Of a stretch of DNA of 22,576 nucleotides, positions 16,265 through 22,576 are shown piece after piece. A model generated the notes under the pieces. It made no database searches and had not been told where the DNA came from. It worked only from the letters and a program-made list of their open reading frames with translations. Source of the DNA: M55B177 sp034722275 (GTDB lineage Bacteria > Chloroflexota > Dehalococcoidia > GIF9 > AB-539-J10); NCBI GenBank assembly GCA_034722275.1, contig JAYENW010000023.1, positions 1-22,576 on the forward strand, given 5' to 3'. How positions within the stretch are numbered: the stretch's first letter is position 1; every line of letters starts with the position of its first letter. The position numbers and the translations under genes were made by a program.

Positions 16265-16416
16265 TGTAAGAAATTAAAAGCACCAGGGAACTTCTTGTGC
16301 TCCAAATTTAGACTTTCGCCGGCCACTTTCGGAGGTTTTTTGTCCCTAGTGCATTATAAGTATACCGCGAATTTGGATTTTGAAAAGCAAAAAAGTAATA
16401 AAAGGAGGTCAAAACA
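16265..16416 (+). other. Longest gap within the iron locus, with an inverted repeat
   Basis: TCCAAATT (16301-16308) and AATTTGGA (16370-16377) are perfect inverted repeats around a 61-base loop, followed by TTTTG. The loop holds TTGTCC and TATAAG-like pieces, but their spacing does not fit a promoter. A strong ribosome binding site (AAAGGAGG) ends the gap. It may be a weak terminator or control region; I cannot decide. Confidence 0.3.
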
Positions 16417-17127
16417 ATGGGATTGTTGACAGAAGTAGAGCCTGAAACCAAGGTGGTGGTTAAGAAAATCGAAGGAGGCTCGGAGATCAAAGCATCTCTT
16501 GGTGACCTAGGGATTGAAGAAGGAGTGGAGCTTACTTTGCTTGCTACGCAACCGGTACATGCCCATGTAGGACCTATTTCCTTAAAGGTAGCTGGTAAGG
16601 AGGTAATTGTGAGCCAGGGGTGGGCGGATAAGATATTTGTGGAGAAAGAAGGAGCAGTCCTTCCCCTCTTAAGTCTGGAGAAGGGAGATAAGGGAGTAGT
16701 TAAATCTATTGAAGCTGGGGGAGCCTTTAAGGATTGGGTTTCGGAACTTGGCATCAATGAAGGCAGCGAGGTGGAGTTTTTAATGCATATTCCTGACGAG
16801 GTTCTCGTTGTCAAAATAGACGACAAGGAGATAAAAATGGGGCCGGGCAGGCTGTCGAGGGTATGGGTGGAAGTTGAGGGGAAGATTATCCAAGTCAATT
16901 ACCTGGCGGAAGGCAAGAAGGCCAAAGTGAGCAAGGTAACTGGTGGGACTCGACATAAGCAGGAGATGGATGAGGTGGGAATTAAGGAAGGGGTGGAGGC
17001 AACTTTGATTGGAAGGGAAAAGGGTGAGGCTCTACCTAAAAGAAGAGGTAATTACGTGCTGGCTAAGTTAGGAGAGCAAATGATAACCATTGGTCGCGGC
17101 ATGGCGGAAAAGATTTTGGTGGAGTAG
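16417..17127 (+). CDS. Triple FeoA-domain protein
   Basis: A 236-residue protein made of three tandem FeoA/SH3-like domains at about residues 1-76, 78-154 and 156-236. Each shows the pattern of a short strand, an (L/V)GI-x-EG-x-E turn and a closing strand; the clearest closings are GWADKIFVE in the first and IGRGMAEKILVE in the third, while the middle one (GPGRLSRVWVEV) is the most diverged. The three are not near-identical, so the fusion is old. A perfect AAAGGAGG lies upstream. FeoA proteins normally have one domain; a three-domain form could present several docking surfaces to FeoB or link partners. It is followed 18 bases later by the TusA-like gene. Confidence 0.82.
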   Translation: MGLLTEVEPETKVVVKKIEGGSEIKASLGDLGIEEGVELTLLATQPVHAHVGPISLKVAGKEVIVSQGWADKIFVEKEGAVLPLLSLEKGDKGVVKSIEAGGAFKDWVSELGINEGSEVEFLMHIPDEVLVVKIDDKEIKMGPGRLSRVWVEVEGKIIQVNYLAEGKKAKVSKVTGGTRHKQEMDEVGIKEGVEATLIGREKGEALPKRRGNYVLAKLGEQMITIGRGMAEKILVE

Positions 17128-17145
17128 CAAAAGGAGGCATCAAGT

Positions 17146-17385
17146 ATGAAAGAACCAAGTATCAAAATAGATGTTACAGGGATGGAGAGGGTGGCAGATA
17201 GGCCAAAGAAAGTTTCCCAAGGGCTGGACGAGATAGAGAAAGGAGACTATGCTGACATAGTAGCCGATGACCAAAGGATGCTACAGCTAGCTCCAAAGAT
17301 AATAGAGTCGATAGGCAAAGCGAAGTTCATCAAATCATGGAAGGGAGACGATGGCTACTTTCATACATTAGTAGAGAAGATATAG
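17146..17385 (+). CDS. TusA/SirA-fold-like protein lacking the catalytic cysteine
   Basis: A 79-residue protein. The pattern IDVTGM (8-13), a helix, GDYADIVADD (33-42), a helix and YFHTLVEK (71-78) follows the TusA/SirA fold, in which the loop after DxTG carries a CPxP motif whose cysteine carries sulfur. Here that loop reads ERVADRP, and the whole protein contains no cysteine at all. It therefore cannot act as a persulfide carrier in the usual way. Strong ribosome binding site AAAGGAGG. Its place between FeoA and Suf genes suggests a binding or scaffold role, which is inference. The fold assignment is by eye. Confidence 0.6.
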   Translation: MKEPSIKIDVTGMERVADRPKKVSQGLDEIEKGDYADIVADDQRMLQLAPKIIESIGKAKFIKSWKGDDGYFHTLVEKI

Positions 17386-17423
17386 CTGGGTATTTAATCG
17401 TTGTTATTAGTCATTGGGGAATC

Positions 17424-18662
17424 ATGATTGCGCCAAAAAGAAGACTATGGGAATTCTACGGGCCTATAATTTGTCGGCTCGTAGGACTCACTTTTGATGA
17501 AGACCAAGCGAACCAGATTTTGAAGAAAGTGAAATCTGGGTATGACCAGGAGCCGTCGACATTTCCGGCGAAGCATGGGGCATTGGTTCAAGCCTGTTCT
17601 CAGCAGAATGAGGTTTCCAAGTATGCAGAGAAAATATTAGAAAGGCAGTTCGAGCCATATCGAAACTTGGTTGAAGGGGTAGACCAAAAAGATATCTGCC
17701 GATTTATTGAAGGTGAACATGGAATCGACGGACTTCAAAATATTCCCCTCCCTACCCTTATCTGGTTTACGGTGCGAAATCAGCATGAAGATACGGAGGA
17801 GATTGAGTTCAGGGTTTTTAATGCTATACACATGAAGGAGCATCAAGCCTTAAGGCTTTACGATACTCTTTCCCGAGTGTTACCTGATGGTAAGGTGGAA
17901 AATGTGCTGGAGGAATTGAAGGGCGCTTTGAAAACAAAGGAGGAACTTCAAAAGAGATATAAAAGGTCGGAGCGAAAAAGGGAACAGTTAAAGTTGGAGG
18001 TGGAAGCAATTAAGAAGGGTAAATCACAAGTCACTCTGGCCTTGGCGGAGCAAAAAGAACTAGATGAGAAGTTAAAGAGGGACTTAGGAAAGTTAGGCGG
18101 GCAGTTGGCTTTAGTCCAAATCGAAAGCCTGAAGAATGAGATAGAGCTTTTACATCAAGAGATTCAATCTCTGACTCAGGAATTGCTCCACCAGGAATTA
18201 TATGGAGCGAGCTCCATAATTGATGAGCCCGCAACAGAAGTTTCCTGTCATTCTGAGCTTCCTCCATTGTCATTACGAGCGGAGCGAAGCAATCTAGGAG
18301 ACCCTTCGCTAATGCTCAGGGATGACATGGATGAAGAACAAGATGCCCAGCTATCTCTTAAAGGTATGAAGGTGGTTTTTGTGGGAGGACTACAATCGCT
18401 CGTGCCTTATTATCGCCGAATGGTGGACAACTTGGGCGGCGTTTGTGAGTATCATGAAGAATGCCGAGGGAGAAGGGAGGCGGAAAATCTTGTGGGCAGC
18501 GCCGATATGGTGTTTTGTCCCATAGATATGAACAGCCACAGTTGTATCCATTGTATCAAAAGAGTGTGTCGATTAACGGGCAAACCTTGTTGTTTCCTCC
18601 GCAGTTCTGGCTTGAGCACATTTGTAAGGGGATTGGTTGATTTTGCCTGGAGTTTAGGTTGA
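17424..18662 (+). CDS. Coiled-coil protein with C-terminal DUF2325 domain
   Basis: A 412-residue protein. Residues 1-155 are an unrecognised mostly helical region, about 160-260 a charged coiled coil, about 272-303 a stretch encoded by a palindromic repeat, and about 315-405 a DUF2325 domain (MKVVFVGGLQSLVPYYR..., CPIDMNSHSCIHCIKRVCRL, KPCCFLRSSG). The domain is cysteine rich, with a CxxC and a CC pair, which would suit metal or redox sensing, though DUF2325 has no settled function. The frame is open from 17337, but the ATG at 17424 is preferred because it follows the stop of the previous gene and has GGGGA just upstream. sufC starts 12 bases after its stop. Confidence 0.78.
   Translation: MIAPKRRLWEFYGPIICRLVGLTFDEDQANQILKKVKSGYDQEPSTFPAKHGALVQACSQQNEVSKYAEKILERQFEPYRNLVEGVDQKDICRFIEGEHGIDGLQNIPLPTLIWFTVRNQHEDTEEIEFRVFNAIHMKEHQALRLYDTLSRVLPDGKVENVLEELKGALKTKEELQKRYKRSERKREQLKLEVEAIKKGKSQVTLALAEQKELDEKLKRDLGKLGGQLALVQIESLKNEIELLHQEIQSLTQELLHQELYGASSIIDEPATEVSCHSELPPLSLRAERSNLGDPSLMLRDDMDEEQDAQLSLKGMKVVFVGGLQSLVPYYRRMVDNLGGVCEYHEECRGRREAENLVGSADMVFCPIDMNSHSCIHCIKRVCRLTGKPCCFLRSSGLSTFVRGLVDFAWSLG
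18246..18327 (+). repeat. Palindromic repeat inserted in frame in the DUF2325 gene
   Basis: TGTCATTCTGAGC (18246-18258) is followed by a nested dyad at 18268-18327: TGTCAT with ATGACA, GAGC with GCTC, and AGCGAAG (18283-18289) with CTTCGCT (18304-18310) around a central loop. The encoded peptide includes LSLRAERSNLGDPSL, of the kind produced by dispersed palindromic repeats with a GCGAAGCAATCT core in many genomes. It has no frame disruption and lies between the coiled coil and DUF2325, where a linker would tolerate it. Confidence 0.7.
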
Positions 18663-18674
18663 TGAGCAACTTTT

Positions 18675-19439
18675 ATGACTAACATGTTGGAAGTCAAAGA
18701 CCTCTGCGTCGAAATTGAGGGGCAAAAGATTATTCGTAATCTTGATCTGACCGTCCCTGATGGGGAAGTTCATGTTCTGCTGGGACCTAATGGGAGTGGC
18801 AAAACTACCCTTATGATGACAATTATGGGTTACCCTGAGTACAAGATAACCAAAGGGCAGATACTCTTTGGTGAGAAAGACATTACTGAATTGGGCATCA
18901 GTGAGAGAGCCAAGCTTGGTATCAGCATCTCCCAACAACGGCCCCCTACCATTGTTGGGGTCAAACTGCAGCAGATTGTCAACTTTGGTATTGGAGATGT
19001 TCCTGAGGATGCTCAGAGGATAGATGAACTGGTAAGACATTTTCAAATGGAGAAATTCTTGGCTCGTGGCATTAACACGGGACTTTCTGGAGGTGAAATC
19101 AAGCGATCTGAGATGTTTCAACTTCTAGTCACCGATCCCAAATTTGCCATGATGGATGAAGCGGATTCAGGTGTCGATTTGGAAACCCTGGCTACCATTG
19201 GAAATATGATAAATGCGCTTCTCTCTAAAGATCATACTCGGCCGGTGAAAAGGAGTGCTGGTCTCATTATTACCCACACTGGGCGCATCTTAGATTATGT
19301 CCCTGCTGATAAAGCGCATATTATGCTGGATGGGCGTATAGGCTGCTCGGGGAATCCTCATATCCTTCTTGAGCAGATTCGAAGTTATGGCTATGAGAAA
19401 TGTTTTCGATGTGAGTTTTGGGGGAGTAAAGAGCAATGA
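18675..19439 (+). CDS. sufC: Iron-sulfur cluster assembly ATPase SufC
   Basis: A 254-residue cytoplasmic ABC-type ATPase that powers cluster assembly on the SufB scaffold. Walker A is GPNGSGKTT (37-45), a Q-loop glutamine lies near 87-88, the signature is LSGGE (137-141), and Walker B ends MMDEADSGVD with the catalytic glutamate at 162, followed by the H-loop IITHTGR. These are the standard SufC forms rather than a transporter ATPase. Length (about 250) is normal. Two ATGs are possible (18675 and 18684); the first is used, though no strong ribosome binding site is seen, so it may depend on coupling to the gene before. It overlaps sufB by four bases. Confidence 0.95.
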   Translation: MTNMLEVKDLCVEIEGQKIIRNLDLTVPDGEVHVLLGPNGSGKTTLMMTIMGYPEYKITKGQILFGEKDITELGISERAKLGISISQQRPPTIVGVKLQQIVNFGIGDVPEDAQRIDELVRHFQMEKFLARGINTGLSGGEIKRSEMFQLLVTDPKFAMMDEADSGVDLETLATIGNMINALLSKDHTRPVKRSAGLIITHTGRILDYVPADKAHIMLDGRIGCSGNPHILLEQIRSYGYEKCFRCEFWGSKEQ

Positions 19440-20674
19440 AGAATGCAACCGAGTTGCACGAGGTGGCGGAACGAGTTCGCAACAGGAAAGCCCACGGTGT
19501 TGTAGACCTTGCTCTGGATCAATTTGTCGCAGAGCCCGATACTCCACCGCCGGCAATGACTTCCCCTGATGAAGTGAAGCAGGTTGACGCAAAAGTGATG
19601 GTTAGCCTCGGGATGCACATCAAAGGGGAAAACCGTTCGGGCACGTATATTCTGCATGATTTTCACCCGCTTTCTCTAGTAGCCCAATCGGATGACTTTG
19701 AATTACTGGCAATTGCCGAGGCCCTGAAGAAATATGATTGGCTCGGCGAGAAATATTATTGGAATGCGGTGCCGGCTGACCAAGATAAGTATACCGAAAT
19801 CTGCGCATCGGTGGCGGAACCTCAAGGGTTCTTCATCCATGTTAAGAAAGGCGCGAAGGTGGCTTTCCCTGTCCAGGCCTGCCTGTACGTATCGCGGGGC
19901 AAAATCGTTCAGAGGGTTCATAATGTCATTATTCTTGAGGAGGACTCTGAACTCCACCTTATCACAAGCTGTGCTACGGGACCTGATGTGAGCACCGGAG
20001 CTCATCTCGGGGTTAGCGAGCAATATCTTGGCAAGAACGCCAAATTGACCAACACCATGATTCATAGCTGGGGCCCTAGAATGGGGGTGCGTTCCCGCAC
20101 GGGAACGATCATTGAGGAAGGTGGGGTATTCATGAGTAACTATTGTTCCCTTCGACCCGCTAAGAATGTTCAAATCGATCCCAGGACATGGCTCAATGGG
20201 CCAAATGCTTCGGCAAAGTATGTCACCATTATTCTGGGCTCCAAGGACTCGACCATTGACACCGGTGGCGAAGTGTACCTGAACGGGGCGAACAGTAGTG
20301 CTGAGCTCGCCCACCGAGCGGTTTGCACCGGCGGTCATATCTACCAGAGAGGGATGCTCGTTGGTAATGCAGAAGATTGTCGGGGGCATGTTGACTGTGC
20401 TGGCATGGTGCTGGACGCCGGGGAGGACGGTTGCATCCAATCTGTTCCCGGCCTGAGGGCCCTTCATCCTGGAGCAAGGATGAGCCACGAGGCTAGCATC
20501 GGGAGGATTGCCCCCGAACAAGTGGAGTACTTGCAATCGCGAGGGATGGAAGAGCGCCAAGCTATCTCATTAATCATACGGGGCTTCCTGGGCGGCGAAA
20601 TTGTTGGCCTTAGCCCAGAACTCGACGCCAGGATTGCCGAGATTGCCGAGATTGCTGGCCACGGTGAGGAGTAG
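19436..20674 (+). CDS. sufB: Iron-sulfur cluster scaffold SufB/SufD family protein
   Basis: A 412-residue right-handed beta-helix scaffold that, with SufC, assembles [4Fe-4S] clusters. The family C-terminal marks are clear: HVDCAG with Cys321, then MSHEASIGRIAPEQVEYLQSRG near 349-370 and the helix ISLIIRGFLGGE. It is shorter than the usual SufB (about 470-490) and stands alone with SufC; no SufD, SufS or SufU is nearby. That matches the minimal two-gene SufBC (SMS-type) systems of archaea and anaerobic bacteria, where SufB would form a homodimer. The last codons hold a small tandem repeat of GATTGCCGA. By eye the gene is more GC-rich than the feo genes. An ATGA overlap links it to sufC. Confidence 0.92.
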   Translation: MKNATELHEVAERVRNRKAHGVVDLALDQFVAEPDTPPPAMTSPDEVKQVDAKVMVSLGMHIKGENRSGTYILHDFHPLSLVAQSDDFELLAIAEALKKYDWLGEKYYWNAVPADQDKYTEICASVAEPQGFFIHVKKGAKVAFPVQACLYVSRGKIVQRVHNVIILEEDSELHLITSCATGPDVSTGAHLGVSEQYLGKNAKLTNTMIHSWGPRMGVRSRTGTIIEEGGVFMSNYCSLRPAKNVQIDPRTWLNGPNASAKYVTIILGSKDSTIDTGGEVYLNGANSSAELAHRAVCTGGHIYQRGMLVGNAEDCRGHVDCAGMVLDAGEDGCIQSVPGLRALHPGARMSHEASIGRIAPEQVEYLQSRGMEERQAISLIIRGFLGGEIVGLSPELDARIAEIAEIAGHGEE

Positions 20675-20696
20675 TTGTCTGGAGATTAGGGATTGA

Positions 20697-21250
20697 ATGA
20701 AAGAAGCCGTGCTGTATGAGAAGTTGCCAAATAATCGTGTGCGCTGTGACCTGTGTGCCCACCGTTGTGTCATTAATGAGGGAAAGAAGGGCATTTGCTT
20801 GGTGCGTGAAACCGTGGTGGGACACTTTACACGTTGGTCTACGGGCGTACCATAGCCCAGCACCTTGAGCCGGTGGAAAAGAAGCCCCTGTTTCATTTCT
20901 ATCCCGGCTCCATGGCTTACTCCATCGCCAAAGAATTGGACCCTGATACACCATGGCATATCAGCCGCTTTTTCCCTGCCTATAAGATGCAAGATGTGCC
21001 GCCCACACCCCCGGGAGACTTTACGTCGGGCACGTGAGATCGCCCTGGGAGCAGGGTTGCACTACGTCTATCTGGCAACTTGTTGGGTGAAGGGGAGGAT
21101 ACTATCTGTCATTGGTGTGGTGAGTTGCTGATTCGACGCTTTGAGTTCATCGTCATCGAGAATTATGTGCGTGATGGCTATTGCCCTCATTGTGGGATGC
21201 CGGTAGCTGGGGTGGAGATGTCACAAGTGCTATCTGGTCAAAGGTACTGA
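20697..21250 (+). pseudogene. AmrS-like radical SAM protein, broken and core-deleted
   Basis: Remains of a radical SAM protein of the AmrS group, which usually travels with AMMECR1/MEMO1 genes. The start MKEAVLYEKLPNNRVRCDLCAHRC is intact from the ATG at 20697. One base is missing near 20820, after which VYGRTIAQHLEPVEKKPLFHFYPGS continues in another frame. At about 20930 SIA jumps straight to KELDPDTPWHISRFFPAYKM, so roughly 160-170 codons holding the CxxxCxxC cluster motif and core barrel are gone. An extra G near 21013 and a lost base near 21074 shift frame again before the zinc-ribbon-like end (CHWCG ... CPHCG) stops at 21250. It cannot make an active enzyme. The single-base changes are mostly in G runs, but the deletion cannot be a reading error. 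Confidence 0.85.
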
Positions 21251-21284
21251 GTAGAGGGAAATAGGGAACCTGGGAGAAGTAAAT

Positions 21285-21521
21285 TTGGGTAGCATGCAAG
21301 TTCTAGCTGGGGCGTTGGTTCTATCAATAGTTCATGGATTGATGCCAGACCACTGGATTCCCTTGGTTGCGGTGGGCAAAACCGGAAAATGGTCACTCAG
21401 AGAGAGTTCATTAGCCACAATCCTTGTTGGCATCCCTCATATAATCAGCACTATTGGGATTGGAATTATCATTGGTCTACTCGGCTATGAACTTTTTTCA
21501 TCTGGGGTCGGATGTCAATAA
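21285..21521 (+). pseudogene. Membrane protein with HX4DH motif, cut off by an IS element
   Basis: The first 76 codons or so of a membrane protein: a helix with the sequence HGLMPDH, an exact HX4DH motif as in nickel/cobalt permeases and UreH/HupE-like proteins, then a basic loop (GKTGKWSLRES) and a second long hydrophobic helix. The frame enters the end of the insertion sequence at about 21513 and stops at a TAA there. The likely start is TTG at 21285 with GGGAG upstream, or ATG at 21294. The rest of the gene should lie beyond the IS element outside the window. The nickel or cobalt role is inferred from the motif only. Confidence 0.65.
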
Positions 21522-21536
21522 TAGACACGAAAGCTC

Positions 21537-22403
21537 TCACGATGCCACTACCAGCCCTGCATAGTATTTTTGAGCATAAGCTGCCGGTGACAGGTAGTCC
21601 AACCTGGCCTGCCGCCGCTGCCGGTTGTAAAATATCTCAATGTATTCTGTAATGTCTTCAATCGCTTCTCGCCTGGTACGATAATGGCGGTGATTGATCA
21701 GTTCCTGCTTTATAATCCCCCAGAAGCTTTCCATCGGCGCATTATCAAAGCAGTTCCCGCTTCTACTCATTGACACCTTTAGTCCAAACTGCCTTAACAG
21801 ACCCTGATACTCATGGCTGCAGTATTGGCTGCCGCGGTCGGAGTGGTGCAGCAGCCCTTTCTCCGGCCTCCTGGTGGTTACTGCTTGCAGCAGAGACTGG
21901 TTGACCAAGTTACGGGTCAGCCTCTCTCCCATAGCGTAGCCCACAATCTCACTGGTAAAGAGGTCCTTGTGCCCAGCCAGGTACAGCCAGCCTTCATCGG
22001 TAGATACATAGGTTATATCGCTTACCCACACGGCATTCGGTTCATATACCTTAAACTGCTGCTTGAGTAAATTCTCTGCCACCGGCAGTTTATGCTTGGA
22101 GTCAGTAGTTGCCTTGAATTTCCTCCTTTGCTTGCAGCGCAGACCCAGCTTCCTTTTGATACGCTTGATACGGCAGATACCCACTCTTATTCCGTCCTCG
22201 GCCAACTCACGCTGCAGTCTCTCCGCCCCATAGGTCTGCCGGGTCCGCCTGTGTGCTGCCTTAATCGCTACCTCTAGCCGCATTTCTTCCTTTGCCCACT
22301 TAGAGGGTGGCCGGTTACTCCAGGCATAGAAACCACTGGCTGAGGCCCTCAGAATCCGGCTCAGGAGTGGTATGGGGTAGTGGAGCCGCATCTGCCTCAT
22401 CAC
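21537..22403 (-). CDS. IS3-family transposase OrfB
   Basis: A 288-residue integrase-core transposase. An N-terminal HTH_21-type region (TYGAERLQRELAEDG) leads into the DDE catalytic domain: WVSDITYV holds the first aspartate, LHHSDRGSQYCS the second, and MESFWGIIKQEL the glutamate. The closing YNRQRRQARLDYLSPAAY segment is typical of IS3 elements. The frame opens at a GTG overlapping the orfA stop, but the functional product is probably an OrfAB fusion made by -1 frameshifting. No interruption is seen, so the element may be active. Confidence 0.93.
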   Translation of the reverse strand: MMRQMRLHYPIPLLSRILRASASGFYAWSNRPPSKWAKEEMRLEVAIKAAHRRTRQTYGAERLQRELAEDGIRVGICRIKRIKRKLGLRCKQRRKFKATTDSKHKLPVAENLLKQQFKVYEPNAVWVSDITYVSTDEGWLYLAGHKDLFTSEIVGYAMGERLTRNLVNQSLLQAVTTRRPEKGLLHHSDRGSQYCSHEYQGLLRQFGLKVSMSRSGNCFDNAPMESFWGIIKQELINHRHYRTRREAIEDITEYIEIFYNRQRRQARLDYLSPAAYAQKYYAGLVVAS

Positions 22404-22576
22404 CGCGTACCGTGCAGCGACTCCCTGGCAAAGTACGCGGCTGCTTTTTTTAATATGTCTCGTTCCATCTTCACTTCTACCAATTCTTTCTTCATCCGGG
22501 CCAACTCCATCTCAAATTCGGTCAAAGGCTTCTGAGCTTTACCAACCTCTCCCAGTTTGCCTTCTTTATGGGCTTT
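22400..22576 (-). CDS. IS3-family OrfA, C-terminal part
   Basis: The last 58 codons of OrfA; its start is outside the window. The segment MKKELVEVKMERDILKKAAA is the leucine-zipper-like helix that ends OrfA proteins and helps transposase assembly. The stop is TGA at 22400-22402. A run of seven A (22445-22451, read on the minus strand) in the codons for Leu-Lys-Lys lies about 45 bases before that stop. A -1 slip there leads into the orfB frame. Confidence 0.85.
   Translation of the reverse strand, partial: KAHKEGKLGEVGKAQKPLTEFEMELARMKKELVEVKMERDILKKAAAYFARESLHGTR
22445..22451 (-). promoter_or_regulatory. Programmed -1 frameshift site in the IS3 element
   Basis: Seven consecutive A on the minus strand (TTA AAA AAA GCA in the orfA frame) form a classic A-AAA-AAA slippery heptamer. 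After a -1 slip the reading continues SSRVLCQGVAARYAVMRQMRL without a stop into OrfB, as expected for an OrfAB fusion. Confidence 0.7.

Larger units (their letters stand above)
21513..22576 (-). mobile_element. IS3-family insertion sequence, right end visible, left end outside window
   Basis: The element begins at about 21513 with TGTCAATAATAGACA, consistent with the TG...CA ends of IS3 elements, just where the coding sequence of the HX4DH gene stops making sense. orfB and the end of orfA lie on the minus strand in the usual order. The other terminal repeat, and so the target duplication, are beyond the window. The exact terminal base is estimated. Confidence 0.8.

Noticed and set aside
19703..20560. 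285-codon open frame on the minus strand
   Set aside because: It lies wholly inside sufB, whose protein is clearly conserved. The antisense frame has no family features or start signals.
20640..20660. GATTGCCGA tandem repeat at the end of sufB as a regulatory repeat
   Set aside because: It is only about three short units that encode an ordinary charged C-terminal helix.

Overview
The window looks like chromosome from an anaerobic, moderately AT-rich bacterium of the Chloroflexota, most probably class Dehalococcoidia. The main reasons are a 16S rRNA gene standing alone without tRNA, 23S or 5S genes behind it, 16S sequence that reads like Dehalococcoidia, a two-gene SufC/SufB iron-sulfur system, and a membrane-bound HdrD-type iron-sulfur oxidoreductase. 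The lineage call is an inference from remembered sequence patterns, not from a search.

Left part (1-2700, minus strand): the first codons of a probable ribose-phosphate pyrophosphokinase, an OFA-type major facilitator transporter, and glyA. The glyA promoter lies so close to its GTG start that the mRNA should be nearly leaderless. Middle left (2737-6918, plus strand): a near-consensus rRNA promoter, a 28-bp processing stem flanking a complete 16S rRNA gene, a short spacer holding hairpins and an antisense gene scrap, then rny (RNase Y) and ymdB.

Middle (6947-12731): an HdrD/EMO-like membrane iron-sulfur protein (plus), then convergent prmC and prfA (minus, overlapping), a divergent DUF89 metal-dependent phosphatase (plus) whose promoter overlaps that of prfA, and a short RNase HIII (minus).

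Right part (12794-21512, plus strand) is the most distinctive stretch, an iron locus. A DtxR/MntR-type regulator has a palindromic operator over its own start site, and a matching operator follows the gene. Next come a tiny leader ORF with a 14-nt Shine-Dalgarno match to this genome's own 16S tail, two single-domain FeoA genes, a FeoB split into GTPase and permease genes, a small four-helix membrane protein, a triple-FeoA protein, a TusA-fold protein without the catalytic cysteine, a coiled-coil DUF2325 protein carrying an in-frame palindromic repeat, and sufC-sufB. The arrangement suggests iron sensing, ferrous iron import and iron-sulfur cluster building encoded as one unit. Function beyond the Feo, DtxR and Suf parts is unproven.

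The right end is decaying: a radical-SAM (AmrS-like) pseudogene with three frameshifts and its catalytic core deleted, then a membrane protein with a nickel/cobalt-type HX4DH motif cut off by an IS3-family element that runs out of the window.
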